From: Lonepinella sp051851555
Lineage (GTDB): Bacteria; Pseudomonadota; Gammaproteobacteria; Enterobacterales; Pasteurellaceae
Reading direction: 5' to 3'
Assembly (NCBI RefSeq): GCF_051851555.1
Contig: NZ_JBPDVH010000002.1
Span: 124,001-188,000 of the forward strand
Length of the DNA: 64,000 nucleotides
Below are positions 14,920 through 22,040 of this stretch, piece after piece (the stretch's first letter is position 1; each line of letters opens with the position of its first letter). The translations under genes were made by a program, and so were the position numbers. The notes beneath the pieces were generated by a model, which had not been told where the DNA came from, did not search any database, and worked only from the letters and a program-made list of their open reading frames with translations.

Positions 14920-15234
14920 TTAATTTGTTCTGACTGTTTTAGATTTACTTGGCCCCGCATGCGGTTGTTCTACCTTTTCGCTTTTGTCTATTGTTGGTGG
15001 ATTATTCGCAATCTCCACATCATTGACGGCTTTTCGCAATAAATCTACATAGTCATTTAGGTCATCAATAGAACGTTGCATTAAGTCTCTCACGCCCATT
15101 AAACTATCAACTAACTCACAAGGCTCAATAGAATAGTTATCTACTTTTGTGAGAAGATGAACCAGTGACAAGGGTTGAAGTAGTTTGTTAATTCTGTTCT
15201 CTAGTGTGTCGATTAGTTCGAATGAGTTACGCAT
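14920..15234 (-). CDS. Helical satellite protein, 104 residues
   Basis: Start ATG 15234 (MRNSFELIDT) behind AGGGGGC; the frame extends to 15294 but that part overlaps the previous gene. Two long helices with leucine heptads (LENRINKLLQPLSLVHLL, DDLNDYVDLLRKAVNDVE), then a polar disordered tail ending SKSKTVRTN. It overlaps the upstream gene by 8 bp. No family recognised. Confidence 0.5.
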   Translation of the reverse strand: MRNSFELIDTLENRINKLLQPLSLVHLLTKVDNYSIEPCELVDSLMGVRDLMQRSIDDLNDYVDLLRKAVNDVEIANNPPTIDKSEKVEQPHAGPSKSKTVRTN

Positions 15235-15448
15235 TTTTGCCCCCTGTAAAGTCAATTTCATTAAGTAGTGATTGTAAGGTTGTGAGATTCTCAAAAACTT
15301 CCCTGTATTCTTCAGGGCTTAACGTGCTATCGTTTTTGAAAGCGTCTAGACTTTGATTTAAAAAGTTGCAAGTTTGAATGTAATTACAAATAGATTTTAA
15401 ATCTCTTGCATTGCGTTCTGTGTATTGATGGTTGATACGTTTAAGCAT
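15227..15448 (-). CDS. 73-residue helical satellite protein
   Basis: Start ATG 15448 behind GGGGGTGACC. Predicted helical hairpin (CNYIQTCNFLNQSLDAF, PEEYREVFENLTTLQSLL). It overlaps both neighbours by 8 bp, so the three genes form a coupled translation string. No family recognised. Confidence 0.5.
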   Translation of the reverse strand: MLKRINHQYTERNARDLKSICNYIQTCNFLNQSLDAFKNDSTLSPEEYREVFENLTTLQSLLNEIDFTGGKNA

Positions 15449-15854
15449 AGGTCACCCCCATTAATGAAAACGGTTGAGAATAGCGAATAGGATTTAACGC
15501 ATTGGTTAAAGTGTTGGATTGTTTCATTGTGAATTGTCTCTTAACTGTAATTAGTAATGAATTGCCAACCTGTAATAGGTGTGACAAGGTATCAACTACC
15601 GCAGTTAATCGGCTCGCCTTATTCGTGCGGACTGGGTCCGCCTTAGTTCGACGTATTAACCTTGCCACAAATTCGGCTTTTTCAGATAGGGTTAGTTGCC
15701 CTATGAATTGAATTTGAGGTATAAAAAATCCGCAAGTCTTACGTGTGCGGGTGCCGTTAACTGTAAGTAGTTCGTTGCAATTAGTGGTTGCAACATTGGC
15801 AATACTACCGCTATTTTTAAGACTACGCAATAGGACGGAAGAAATTTTACGCAT
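15441..15854 (-). CDS. Satellite protein upstream-coupled to the Icd-like gene
   Basis: 137 residues, start ATG 15854 behind AAGGGGGTGA. The basic central segment (LTLSEKAEFVARLIRRTKAD, then NKASRLTAVVDTLSHLL) recurs, as far as I recall, in Pasteurellaceae prophage and satellite proteins near Icd-like genes. The N- and C-termini are threonine/asparagine-rich. It overlaps the Icd-like gene by 8 bp. Function unknown; the basic helix suggests nucleic acid contact. Confidence 0.5.
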   Translation of the reverse strand: MRKISSVLLRSLKNSGSIANVATTNCNELLTVNGTRTRKTCGFFIPQIQFIGQLTLSEKAEFVARLIRRTKADPVRTNKASRLTAVVDTLSHLLQVGNSLLITVKRQFTMKQSNTLTNALNPIRYSQPFSLMGVTYA

Positions 15855-16539
15855 AAATCACCCCCTTAATGTTGGATAAAGTGCGGTGTAAATGGTGCGA
15901 GTTTTTGACGTTCCAGCATTGCAACAAGCAATAATCTTTAGCGATTTTTGCCCGTGCCGTGCTTTCGTTGTCGGCTTGAATAACAATTCTTGCTTTTGGC
16001 AAGCGGTTTACAGATAGGCTTGTGTTGCCTAAGTTTTGGCGGTGTATGCCTAGGAATAAGTAAATCATTGCTGATAACTCCACAAGTAAAAGTTTTGTAG
16101 AAATTACCGCTTGAAAGTTCTCAGGCTTTGGGCGGTAACGTGTAACAGGCTGAGAAACTGCGACTTGTGGAACACAGCAAAGGGCTAAACCTTTCCCATT
16201 ACACGCCACCATTGAAAGAAAATTGCTAGGCTCAAATTTGAGCTTTGCAACTTCATTTGATAAAGTGCTAACCCGCTCAAAATTGAGCCGGTTGCTTTCT
16301 TCGGGTGTGCGTATGCTACGAACAAAAAAAGCACGGTGATAAATTGGCGTGCTGTCGTTCGCCACAAGTAAAACGTTCGAGTTCTCAGGCTCGGCACTAG
16401 ATTTTGCTAGTGCGTGAAAACTATCGCAAATTTCACCGCACTTTGTCAAGAAAATGTATTGTGAATTGTTTTCATCTTTGTTATTATAACTATGATTTAA
16501 TTTCATATTAAATCTAGCATAGACTTTGATTTTAGGCAT
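15847..16539 (-). CDS. Icd-like/Ash family host cell division inhibitor
   Basis: 230 residues; a start at 16506 (MKLNHSYNN) is also possible since neither has a strong ribosome site. The middle (TPEESNRLNFERVSTLSNEV) and the C-terminal KARIVIQADNESTARAKIAK match proteins annotated as Icd-like in Haemophilus and Pasteurella mobile elements. Phage P1 icd encodes an inhibitor of cell division, and P4-type satellites carry related Ash genes. Whether this copy inhibits division is untested. It lies directly downstream of the AlpA pair. Two DNA-uptake words occur at its two ends. Confidence 0.65.
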   Translation of the reverse strand: MPKIKVYARFNMKLNHSYNNKDENNSQYIFLTKCGEICDSFHALAKSSAEPENSNVLLVANDSTPIYHRAFFVRSIRTPEESNRLNFERVSTLSNEVAKLKFEPSNFLSMVACNGKGLALCCVPQVAVSQPVTRYRPKPENFQAVISTKLLLVELSAMIYLFLGIHRQNLGNTSLSVNRLPKARIVIQADNESTARAKIAKDYCLLQCWNVKNSHHLHRTLSNIKGVIYA

Positions 16540-16587
16540 ATTATTAAAGTTCTCTATGTGATTGAAATAGATTATCCTGCTTTGTAG

Positions 16588-16604
16588 CCCCCATTTATTG
16601 GGGG
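16588..16604. terminator. CCCCC/GGGGG hairpin downstream of the 113-residue gene
   Basis: Five C, a 7-base loop and five G. A T-rich tract follows on the plus strand (TTTACTTTTATT) but not on the minus strand, so as a terminator for the minus-strand operon it is weak; it may instead stabilise a 3' end. Confidence 0.4.
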
Positions 16605-16614
16605 TTTACTTTTA

Positions 16615-16956
16615 TTAGCGTGCTAACCTGTTCACTGCATTTTGAATCTGACTTTCACCGATAGGCAATTCATCAAGATAACGGTTCTTAGCTTGGTGAT
16701 ATGCCAGTTTTTCATTAAACAAGGCTGCAATTTTTCTAATTTGTTTTTCGTCCTTTGGCGTGTATCTTGTATAACGTCTATCGTGTTGACTGGTTTCACA
16801 TTGACGATTAAAACGGCTGCCAATAATTCTTTCAATGCGTCCAACTTCGTTGCGTGCGTTTAAGAAATGGACTTCAAAATAGCTTTCTTTTTCGCTGATG
16901 CCAGCCTGTGGATTTTCAAGCATTGATTTACAAATAATCATTTCTCTTGTGAGCAT
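16615..16956 (-). CDS. Conserved satellite protein after AlpA, unknown
   Basis: 113 residues, start ATG 16956 behind AAGGGAG, 2 bp after the AlpA stop. The sequence is basic and helical (KDEKQIRKIAALFNEKLAYH, NRYLDELPIGESQIQNAV), with no membrane segment. A gene of this size often follows alpA in Pasteurellaceae elements. No function known to me. Confidence 0.6.
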   Translation of the reverse strand: MLTREMIICKSMLENPQAGISEKESYFEVHFLNARNEVGRIERIIGSRFNRQCETSQHDRRYTRYTPKDEKQIRKIAALFNEKLAYHQAKNRYLDELPIGESQIQNAVNRLAR

Positions 16957-16958
16957 AA

Positions 16959-17162
16959 TTACTCCCTTGTTGCTTTTTGTTGTTCAATCCAATTATTCAC
17001 TTCTGCTAAATCCCAACGGATGAAATTTTGAGAAAATCGGATTGGTTGCGGAAATTGTTTTGCTTTCACTAGCTCATTTAATTTCGTGCGACCGAATCCC
17101 ACTTTTTGCAGAACATTTACCGCTGAAATTAATTGCTGTGATTGGTTGGTTGATGTTTCCAT
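16959..17162 (-). CDS. alpA: AlpA family regulator
   Basis: 67 residues. A MerR/excisionase-like helix-turn-helix (VLQKVGFGRTKLNELVKAKQ), then FPQPIRFSQNFIRWDLAEVN, is the classic AlpA signature. In Gram-negative PICIs and P4-like satellites, AlpA activates excision or satellite genes. It follows a promoter region with the palindrome CGTAACGTTACG at 17198-17209 and starts behind AGGGGGT. Confidence 0.88.
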   Translation of the reverse strand: METSTNQSQQLISAVNVLQKVGFGRTKLNELVKAKQFPQPIRFSQNFIRWDLAEVNNWIEQQKATRE

Positions 17163-17197
17163 AATTACCCCCTTGTGTGTTTGGTTTCGGTTGGTTG

Positions 17198-17209
17198 CGT
17201 AACGTTACG
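17198..17209. promoter_or_regulatory. Perfect 12-bp palindrome upstream of alpA
   Basis: CGTAACGTTACG lies 35 bp before the alpA start, flanked by G runs (GGGGGG on both sides of an AT-rich spacer). It is a candidate operator for a satellite repressor, an incoming helper protein or AlpA itself. Confidence 0.5.
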
Positions 17210-17265
17210 GGGGGAATTAAAACACATTGAATATATAGGGGGGTTATAACAAGGTTGAAAAAAAT

Positions 17266-17289
17266 ATCCTGCCTACATAGACAGGATAT
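17266..17289 (-). terminator. Rho-independent terminator after the coiled-coil gene
   Basis: ATCCTG(T)C...G(G)CAGGAT stem with a 6-base loop; on the minus strand it is followed by a run of T. It separates the 327-residue gene from alpA, so alpA must have its own promoter in 17163-17265. Confidence 0.75.
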
Positions 17290-17309
17290 AATAAAATCAA
17301 TAAGTTAGA

Positions 17310-18293
17310 TTATTTCTTATTTTTCGTTCGATTTATCGGGCAAGCGATTTTTTCTATTTCTTCGGCGGTTGTTGTAGCTATGCCATAATCTCGCTTGATG
17401 TAATCTCTTATTTGTATGTTAGATTTTATATTTTCGGGATAATTCGACCAATATTTTTTACGCACTTCAATAGCAACTTTTAACAGGTCATCTTCTCTAT
17501 ACTCACCTAACAATATTGGGCGATTTTCTTCTGCAAGTTGAGATTTTAATTTAGCTATCTGGTTGTCTTTTTCTGCTATCGTTTCATTTAATTTTTTAAT
17601 TTCTTCTTTTAGGCTATTTATTTCATCAATCTGATTATATTTTCTATCAATAATGGAAAACATTTCTAAAAATTTAATTAAATCACTATGTAATATACAA
17701 ACATCATCAAGATATATTGGAGATCTATTTTTACCTGCTGATAAAAACAAGGAAACATCTGTTCTTTTTACTAATACATAACTGAAGTTTTTAATATATC
17801 CCAAATCTAAAATTAACTCTATATTATAATTTTCAGTAAGGCTTCTATCTAATGGGAAATAACCATCAAAGAAAAAAGAACGTAAGCAATTTGATTTTTC
17901 ATTATCCAATTCAATATAGCTAAAATTTTTCACATCATTATATATGCTATTTTCTTGATTTAATCTGATTGAGATCTTGAAATCACCAATATTAAATTCA
18001 ATAAAATCATCATTATCAAATAACATCTTGGATTTGATTATCTCTGAATTTATTTTGATAAAAACGGAATTTATATCTATCAATAATGGATTTTTTCGAT
18101 CCGCTCGCTTTCTGTTTATTGTTCTGATTTCGTTTGTATTGCCTGAAAGATGAATAGATAATTGAATATCACCGTTTTGAAAATATTCCAGTAAATCTTT
18201 TTTTGATATGTCTATATTGTGGTTTGATGAAATATATTTAACTGCATCATCTAGTGAGTATACTTTTTTAGGTAAATATTTTAGCGTTTCCAT
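17310..18293 (-). CDS. Coiled-coil satellite protein of unknown function
   Basis: 327 residues. The N-terminal 40 residues (KVYSLDDAVKYISSNHNIDI, then LEYFQNGDIQL) resemble a small winged-helix recruitment domain. The middle (60-220) is beta-rich. Residues about 225-268 form a coiled coil (LKEEIKKLNETIAEKDNQIA). The C-terminal 55 residues (ILLGEYREDDLLKVAIEVRK, then CPINR) match a domain I have seen at the end of hypothetical proteins of prophages and islands. It is markedly AT-rich. It starts behind AAAGGGG. No function is claimed; AT-rich cargo genes in satellites are often defence or helper-interference genes. Confidence 0.65.
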   Translation of the reverse strand: METLKYLPKKVYSLDDAVKYISSNHNIDISKKDLLEYFQNGDIQLSIHLSGNTNEIRTINRKRADRKNPLLIDINSVFIKINSEIIKSKMLFDNDDFIEFNIGDFKISIRLNQENSIYNDVKNFSYIELDNEKSNCLRSFFFDGYFPLDRSLTENYNIELILDLGYIKNFSYVLVKRTDVSLFLSAGKNRSPIYLDDVCILHSDLIKFLEMFSIIDRKYNQIDEINSLKEEIKKLNETIAEKDNQIAKLKSQLAEENRPILLGEYREDDLLKVAIEVRKKYWSNYPENIKSNIQIRDYIKRDYGIATTTAEEIEKIACPINRTKNKK

Positions 18294-18326
18294 AATGCCC
18301 CTTTCTGCATTATCCCTTATGATAGG

Positions 18327-18379
18327 AACGCACCAACAAGATAAGGTTTCTTGCTTTCGGGGATCAGCCTAGGTGCGTT
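18327..18379 (-). ncRNA. Putative structured RNA element between two satellite genes
   Basis: An 8-bp closing helix AACGCACC (18327-18334) with GGTGCGTT (18372-18379) encloses a second 5-bp hairpin CAAGA/TCTTG (18337-18353) and a C-rich bulge. It sits in the 94-bp gap between the membrane protein gene and the coiled-coil protein gene and is followed by the latter's ribosome site. It could be a processed sRNA, an antisense regulator of the C4/CI type known from P1 and P4, or a 5' leader. Confidence 0.35.
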
Positions 18380-18387
18380 TAATTCTT

Positions 18388-18729
18388 TTATTCGGTATTA
18401 TCGTTAATATTTATATTAACATCAAGCAAATCTGTTTTCTTGCCTGTTTTATCCGTGTGACTTACTCGCATAAATATATCGGGCTTTTGTTCCTGTGCCA
18501 ATTTCGCTTTGATAATTGGGCGGTTTAATTCTTGTTTTATCCAATAATTATCTAATCTTTTGCCATCTATCGCTTGCTTGATTTTTCTGTCATTATAGAT
18601 AATCCATATTACAGAAAATAATATACTCGTGCCAATGGATAATAAAGCTATTTTCCAATGGTTCGCAATAATAGGAATCATAACAAATGCAATAATTGGA
18701 CTAAAAATAAATAAAATAATCTTAAACAA
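18388..18729 (-). CDS. Two-helix membrane protein downstream of TerL
   Basis: 113 residues. Two hydrophobic helices (about residues 4-21 and 27-46) and a 65-residue polar cytoplasmic tail ending in LLDVNININDNTE. It begins 95 bp after TerL and is AT-rich. Unrelated in look to holins, which are usually all-membrane. No family recognised; membrane proteins at this place in satellites may affect helper infection, but that is inference. Confidence 0.6.
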   Translation of the reverse strand: MFKIILFIFSPIIAFVMIPIIANHWKIALLSIGTSILFSVIWIIYNDRKIKQAIDGKRLDNYWIKQELNRPIIKAKLAQEQKPDIFMRVSHTDKTGKKTDLLDVNININDNTE

Positions 18730-18823
18730 TATTTCACCCCTTTTTTTGCCAGCTAGTCACATCTAAAAGATAGTGATATTCTGACGTTTTTTCAAGGGTA
18801 TTGCCGTTTTTTTTCCAATTTTT

Positions 18824-20491
18824 CTATAAATCAATTCCGTTAAAATCTTGCAATGCTTGCTGATGTGCTTCTGATAGCTCAAAAATCAGATCGCCGTATT
18901 CAAGCTGATAAGTACCATAAGACATTAAAAACGCTATGGCGGGGTCAATTTTATTGGCTGCCTTTTTCTTGTTCGGTTTAATGTTGGCGTTTGCATCCGT
19001 TTCCATTACTACGTTAGATAATGCCCACGCTAAAACAGGGTCGCCGTTATGTTCAATCAGTTTACGATTAATTACCACTTCCACGGACTTTGCAACAGGG
19101 CTGAATCGTTGATAAGTCTGCGGAAAGGGTTCTACTTCTAGCCCAGCTGATTGTAATTGTGTGCGTAAATGTGTGGCGTTCCAAACATCAAAGCCAATCA
19201 TTTTGATATTAAATCTTTCAGCGTCTTTTAAAATATCATCTCGGATTTTGTCATAATCGATGCAATCGCCTGTTGTGGTCGTTAACCAACCTTGTCGCAC
19301 CCATTGGCGGTAAATAGCTCGGTTTTTATTTGCCACGTTTTCAAGCTGATATTCTGGGATATAATGGCGACAATATAACCGCACTTTGTTTTCAACTGGA
19401 AAGCTGTAACAAATACTGGTTAAATCGCTCGTACTGGATAAATCTAAGCCCATATAGCAGTCAGATTGCAACAAATCGCTATCATCATAGCTACGCTGAC
19501 ATAACGCCCACGCATCTAAATTTAACCACGGCGTTTGACCGTTACACCATACATTAAAGCGTTTTGTGAGCATTTCCACCCATTCTGACGGAATACCCCT
19601 AGCTTTTCTGATTGTGTTCTCAAAATCTAAATAAGGAATAGATTTACCGATATTCGGATTCGCTTTAATCCAATTATCAGGGTTATCAATATCGCTTTCT
19701 TCGTCCAGTTCAAAAATCATTATGAAAATGCTTGGGTTTTGCTCGTTGCCGTCCAGAATCTGACAACAGTAATCATAATGCTGTTTACAGGCTGATATAG
19801 TGTTACTGCCTGCGGTTGTAATGGCAAATAAAAGCCCTTGCGGTCTTGCCCCTTGCCCTAGCTCTAAGGCTGAATATACGCTGTTGTCAGCGTGTAAATG
19901 GTATTCGTCCACGATAGCTAGGCTTGGGTTAGTTCCTTCAATGGTGCTTGATTTAGCCGCTAAGGGTCGCATTATGCTGTTGTTCTTTGGGTTGATAAGT
20001 TTATGCTGTTGAATATTTAGCCGTTTCCGCAAAGGTTGAGAAAGTAAACACATCTGACGAGCGTCATCAAAAACAATTCGGGCTTGGTCTCGGCTTACTG
20101 CTGCGGTGTAAATATCTTGCTGACCTTGTTCCATTATTAAAAACCAATTCGCCAGCACGGCTGCAACGGTTGATTTTGCATTTTTTCTGGCTACTTGAAT
20201 GTAGGCGGATCGGTATTTTCTTAAACCTGTGTCTCGATATTTAAAGCCCAAAATATTGGCAAATAGAAATTGTTGCCAGTCGCTTAGCTCTATCGGTTGC
20301 CCCCTTAGGTGTCCTTTGACGTGCGGACATAATCTGGAAAAGGCAATAAACTTGGCTACGGTACTTTCATCAAAGATATAATCAGAGTTGGCTAAATCTG
20401 AAAAATAACGTTCTACCGCTTGCTTAATGCGTTTACAAGCGTTTATCTTGTTATCTCTGACGGATTGTGCGTAATCGTGCCAAATGCTCAT
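18824..20491 (-). CDS. terL: HK97-type large terminase subunit
   Basis: 555 residues. ATPase with Walker A VARKNAKST (100-108) and Walker B LAIVDE (191-196); nuclease domain starting at YMGLDLSSTSD with the first catalytic Asp at 350. The SAYIQVARKNAKST and DEYHLH segments match the TerL group that pairs with P27-type small subunits and HK97 portals. It starts 2 bp after TerS. A satellite with its own full terminase packages its DNA without redirecting the helper's enzyme, unlike classical PICIs. One DNA-uptake word at 19378-19386. Confidence 0.95.
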   Translation of the reverse strand: MSIWHDYAQSVRDNKINACKRIKQAVERYFSDLANSDYIFDESTVAKFIAFSRLCPHVKGHLRGQPIELSDWQQFLFANILGFKYRDTGLRKYRSAYIQVARKNAKSTVAAVLANWFLIMEQGQQDIYTAAVSRDQARIVFDDARQMCLLSQPLRKRLNIQQHKLINPKNNSIMRPLAAKSSTIEGTNPSLAIVDEYHLHADNSVYSALELGQGARPQGLLFAITTAGSNTISACKQHYDYCCQILDGNEQNPSIFIMIFELDEESDIDNPDNWIKANPNIGKSIPYLDFENTIRKARGIPSEWVEMLTKRFNVWCNGQTPWLNLDAWALCQRSYDDSDLLQSDCYMGLDLSSTSDLTSICYSFPVENKVRLYCRHYIPEYQLENVANKNRAIYRQWVRQGWLTTTTGDCIDYDKIRDDILKDAERFNIKMIGFDVWNATHLRTQLQSAGLEVEPFPQTYQRFSPVAKSVEVVINRKLIEHNGDPVLAWALSNVVMETDANANIKPNKKKAANKIDPAIAFLMSYGTYQLEYGDLIFELSEAHQQALQDFNGIDL

Positions 20492-20493
20492 AG

Positions 20494-20859
20494 CTACATA
20501 ATGATAATATCATCAAGCGGATCTAGTTCTTCGCTTTCTACTGGGTTCTTTCTACGGCTGACTGGGTCAAATCCTAACAGGGTTGACATCTTGATCATTA
20601 CTTTTTCCGCATCCGATTTAGCAGACAAAGCGGGGTTTCTTGATTTTGTTCCCTGTGAATTGGTAATAACAAATCCATTCTTCGCTAAATCCGCTACGGA
20701 ATGCCGCCAAATAGCGTAATTTTCGCAATAAATTTCTAAGTTGGTTAAGTCTTCGGCTTTAATATCGCCACGCTCTGACAGCTGTTTAATGCGTGCTTTC
20801 CATTGGCTCTTAGCAATATTATCTAAGAACTCGGGCGTTTTATAAGTTGTTCTTTTCAT
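20494..20859 (-). CDS. terS: P27 family small terminase subunit
   Basis: 121 residues. The order SQWKARIKQLSERGDIKAED, then LEIYCENYAIWRHSVADLA, is typical of P27-type TerS, with the C-terminal acidic tail EELDPLDDIIIM that contacts TerL. TerS recognises the packaging site in the element's DNA. A GC-rich stretch just upstream (20880-20960) is the best candidate for that site. Confidence 0.9.
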   Translation of the reverse strand: MKRTTYKTPEFLDNIAKSQWKARIKQLSERGDIKAEDLTNLEIYCENYAIWRHSVADLAKNGFVITNSQGTKSRNPALSAKSDAEKVMIKMSTLLGFDPVSRRKNPVESEELDPLDDIIIM

Positions 20860-20879
20860 TGGCTTTCCTTATTTTCTAA

Positions 20880-20960
20880 AAATTTGCCGTGCGTGAAAAT
20901 TGAGTTGGGCGGGCGGTTCGTTAGGCTTGGGCTTTTCTTTTCAAAACTCCCCCCACCCGT
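20880..20960. other. Candidate cos packaging site between HNH and terS
   Basis: A 166-bp gap between HNH and TerS genes contains a GC-rich patch with GGGCGGGCGG and, about 35 bp on, CCCCCCACCCG, within an otherwise AT-rich region. In HK97-type phages with an HNH protein next to TerS, the cohesive-end site lies in or near this gap. No exact cut position can be given. Confidence 0.4.
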
Positions 20961-21025
20961 CTAAAACAAATTTAAAACAAAATATAACTTATTGATATTT
21001 AAATAAAAACTAATCTTTAAGTTTA

Positions 21026-21385
21026 TTATTGCTTTTTTGCCCCAAATCCACGCTGATCGATTACTCTTGTCTTATAGCTATGGCAATCACGGCATAATGG
21101 TTGATGATTATCTGACCGCCAGAAATTCGGATCGGCTTGTCCGTTCTCTACTGGTTTAATGTGGTCTATTACTGTTGCTGGAGTATATTTACCTTTCTCT
21201 AAACACATCACGCATAAAGGGTTATGCTTGAGATATTCGGCTCTATATTTGCTCCATTTATGGTCGTAACCACGTTTGCTAGCACTTGCTCGGCTATCCT
21301 TTGGCTTATGTTCTTCACATCGCCCAAATCTAACTTTGTTTCTACAATTCGGATAACTACAACGTTTTAACGGCTGAATTGGCAT
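21026..21385 (-). CDS. HNH endonuclease of the packaging module
   Basis: 119 residues. Zinc-binding cysteines appear in RCSYPNCRNK, CVMCLEKG and CRDCH; the HNH core reads VIDHIKPVENG, then NHQPLCRDCHSYKTR. In HK97-like phages such HNH proteins bind TerL and are needed for specific cos cleavage. Its position between connector and TerS fits that role. Complete by length. Confidence 0.92.
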   Translation of the reverse strand: MPIQPLKRCSYPNCRNKVRFGRCEEHKPKDSRASASKRGYDHKWSKYRAEYLKHNPLCVMCLEKGKYTPATVIDHIKPVENGQADPNFWRSDNHQPLCRDCHSYKTRVIDQRGFGAKKQ

Positions 21386-21394
21386 AACTTCCCT

Positions 21395-21718
21395 TTAATA
21401 GATACAAGGCTCTCTGTACACATTCCACAAGCTGCTAACCGTCATTGGTATAATGGTTTGAGCTGTGTCTGTGGTGATTTCTCTATTCGTGTACAAGTGA
21501 GCGATATACATCAAGCAGCCTACTTTGATTGCTGGGTAAAATGGAATCGTTGAATCTGTTTCCTGTTCGCCAAATGTTTTCCCTATATGCTTTTGTGCTA
21601 CTTCAAGGCTGACGTTAATAAATCCAGTAAGTAGGTTATCATCTAGCGCAAAGTCATCCATTAAATTTAAATGTGCTTTTACTTCATCTAATCCAATACT
21701 AACGCCCATCTGTTGCAC
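21395..21718 (-). CDS. Head-tail connector protein (HK97 gp6-like)
   Basis: 107 residues, all-helical with the pattern GLDEVKAHLNLMDDFALDDN, then LLTGFINVSLEVAQKHIGKTF and YPAIKVGCLMYIAHLYTNRE, typical of the gp6-like adaptor ring under the portal. It overlaps the head-closure gene by 20 bp. In cf-PICIs these proteins form the surface on which helper tails dock. Confidence 0.9.
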   Translation of the reverse strand: MQQMGVSIGLDEVKAHLNLMDDFALDDNLLTGFINVSLEVAQKHIGKTFGEQETDSTIPFYPAIKVGCLMYIAHLYTNREITTDTAQTIIPMTVSSLWNVYREPCIY

Positions 21719-22040
21719 CCTCTTTACACATTAACTGTAATTCCCTATGGCTTTCTTTACTATCAATTACAGCAATAATTGAAAATACTCTATTACCATA
21801 TTTAACTCGCATTACAGAACACACATCATCAATATAACGGATTCTGATGCGTAATTGCGTTTCGCTATGTAATTGAGCAGAAGTAAAATACTCATTGCCT
21901 TGTAATGGTTCTACACTCGCTCTCACAGTTTTAAAATCTACCCATTCAATATTAACCGCACCATAATCTGTCATTACTTGCTTTTGTTCTTGCAACGTAA
22001 TCACCTTGTTATATTTGCCAGCCTTAATCATTCGTGCCAT
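21699..22040 (-). CDS. Phage head closure protein (SPP1 gp16/HK97 gp7-like)
   Basis: 113 residues from ATG 22040 (MARMIKAGKY), which has AAGGTGA upstream; three further in-frame residues are possible. A small beta barrel with RIRIRYIDDVCSVMRVKY and the C-terminal HRELQLMCKE pattern of head closure proteins. It seals the filled head and forms the interface for the tail. It overlaps the end of the portal gene by 17 bp. Confidence 0.88.
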   Translation of the reverse strand: MARMIKAGKYNKVITLQEQKQVMTDYGAVNIEWVDFKTVRASVEPLQGNEYFTSAQLHSETQLRIRIRYIDDVCSVMRVKYGNRVFSIIAVIDSKESHRELQLMCKEGATDGR

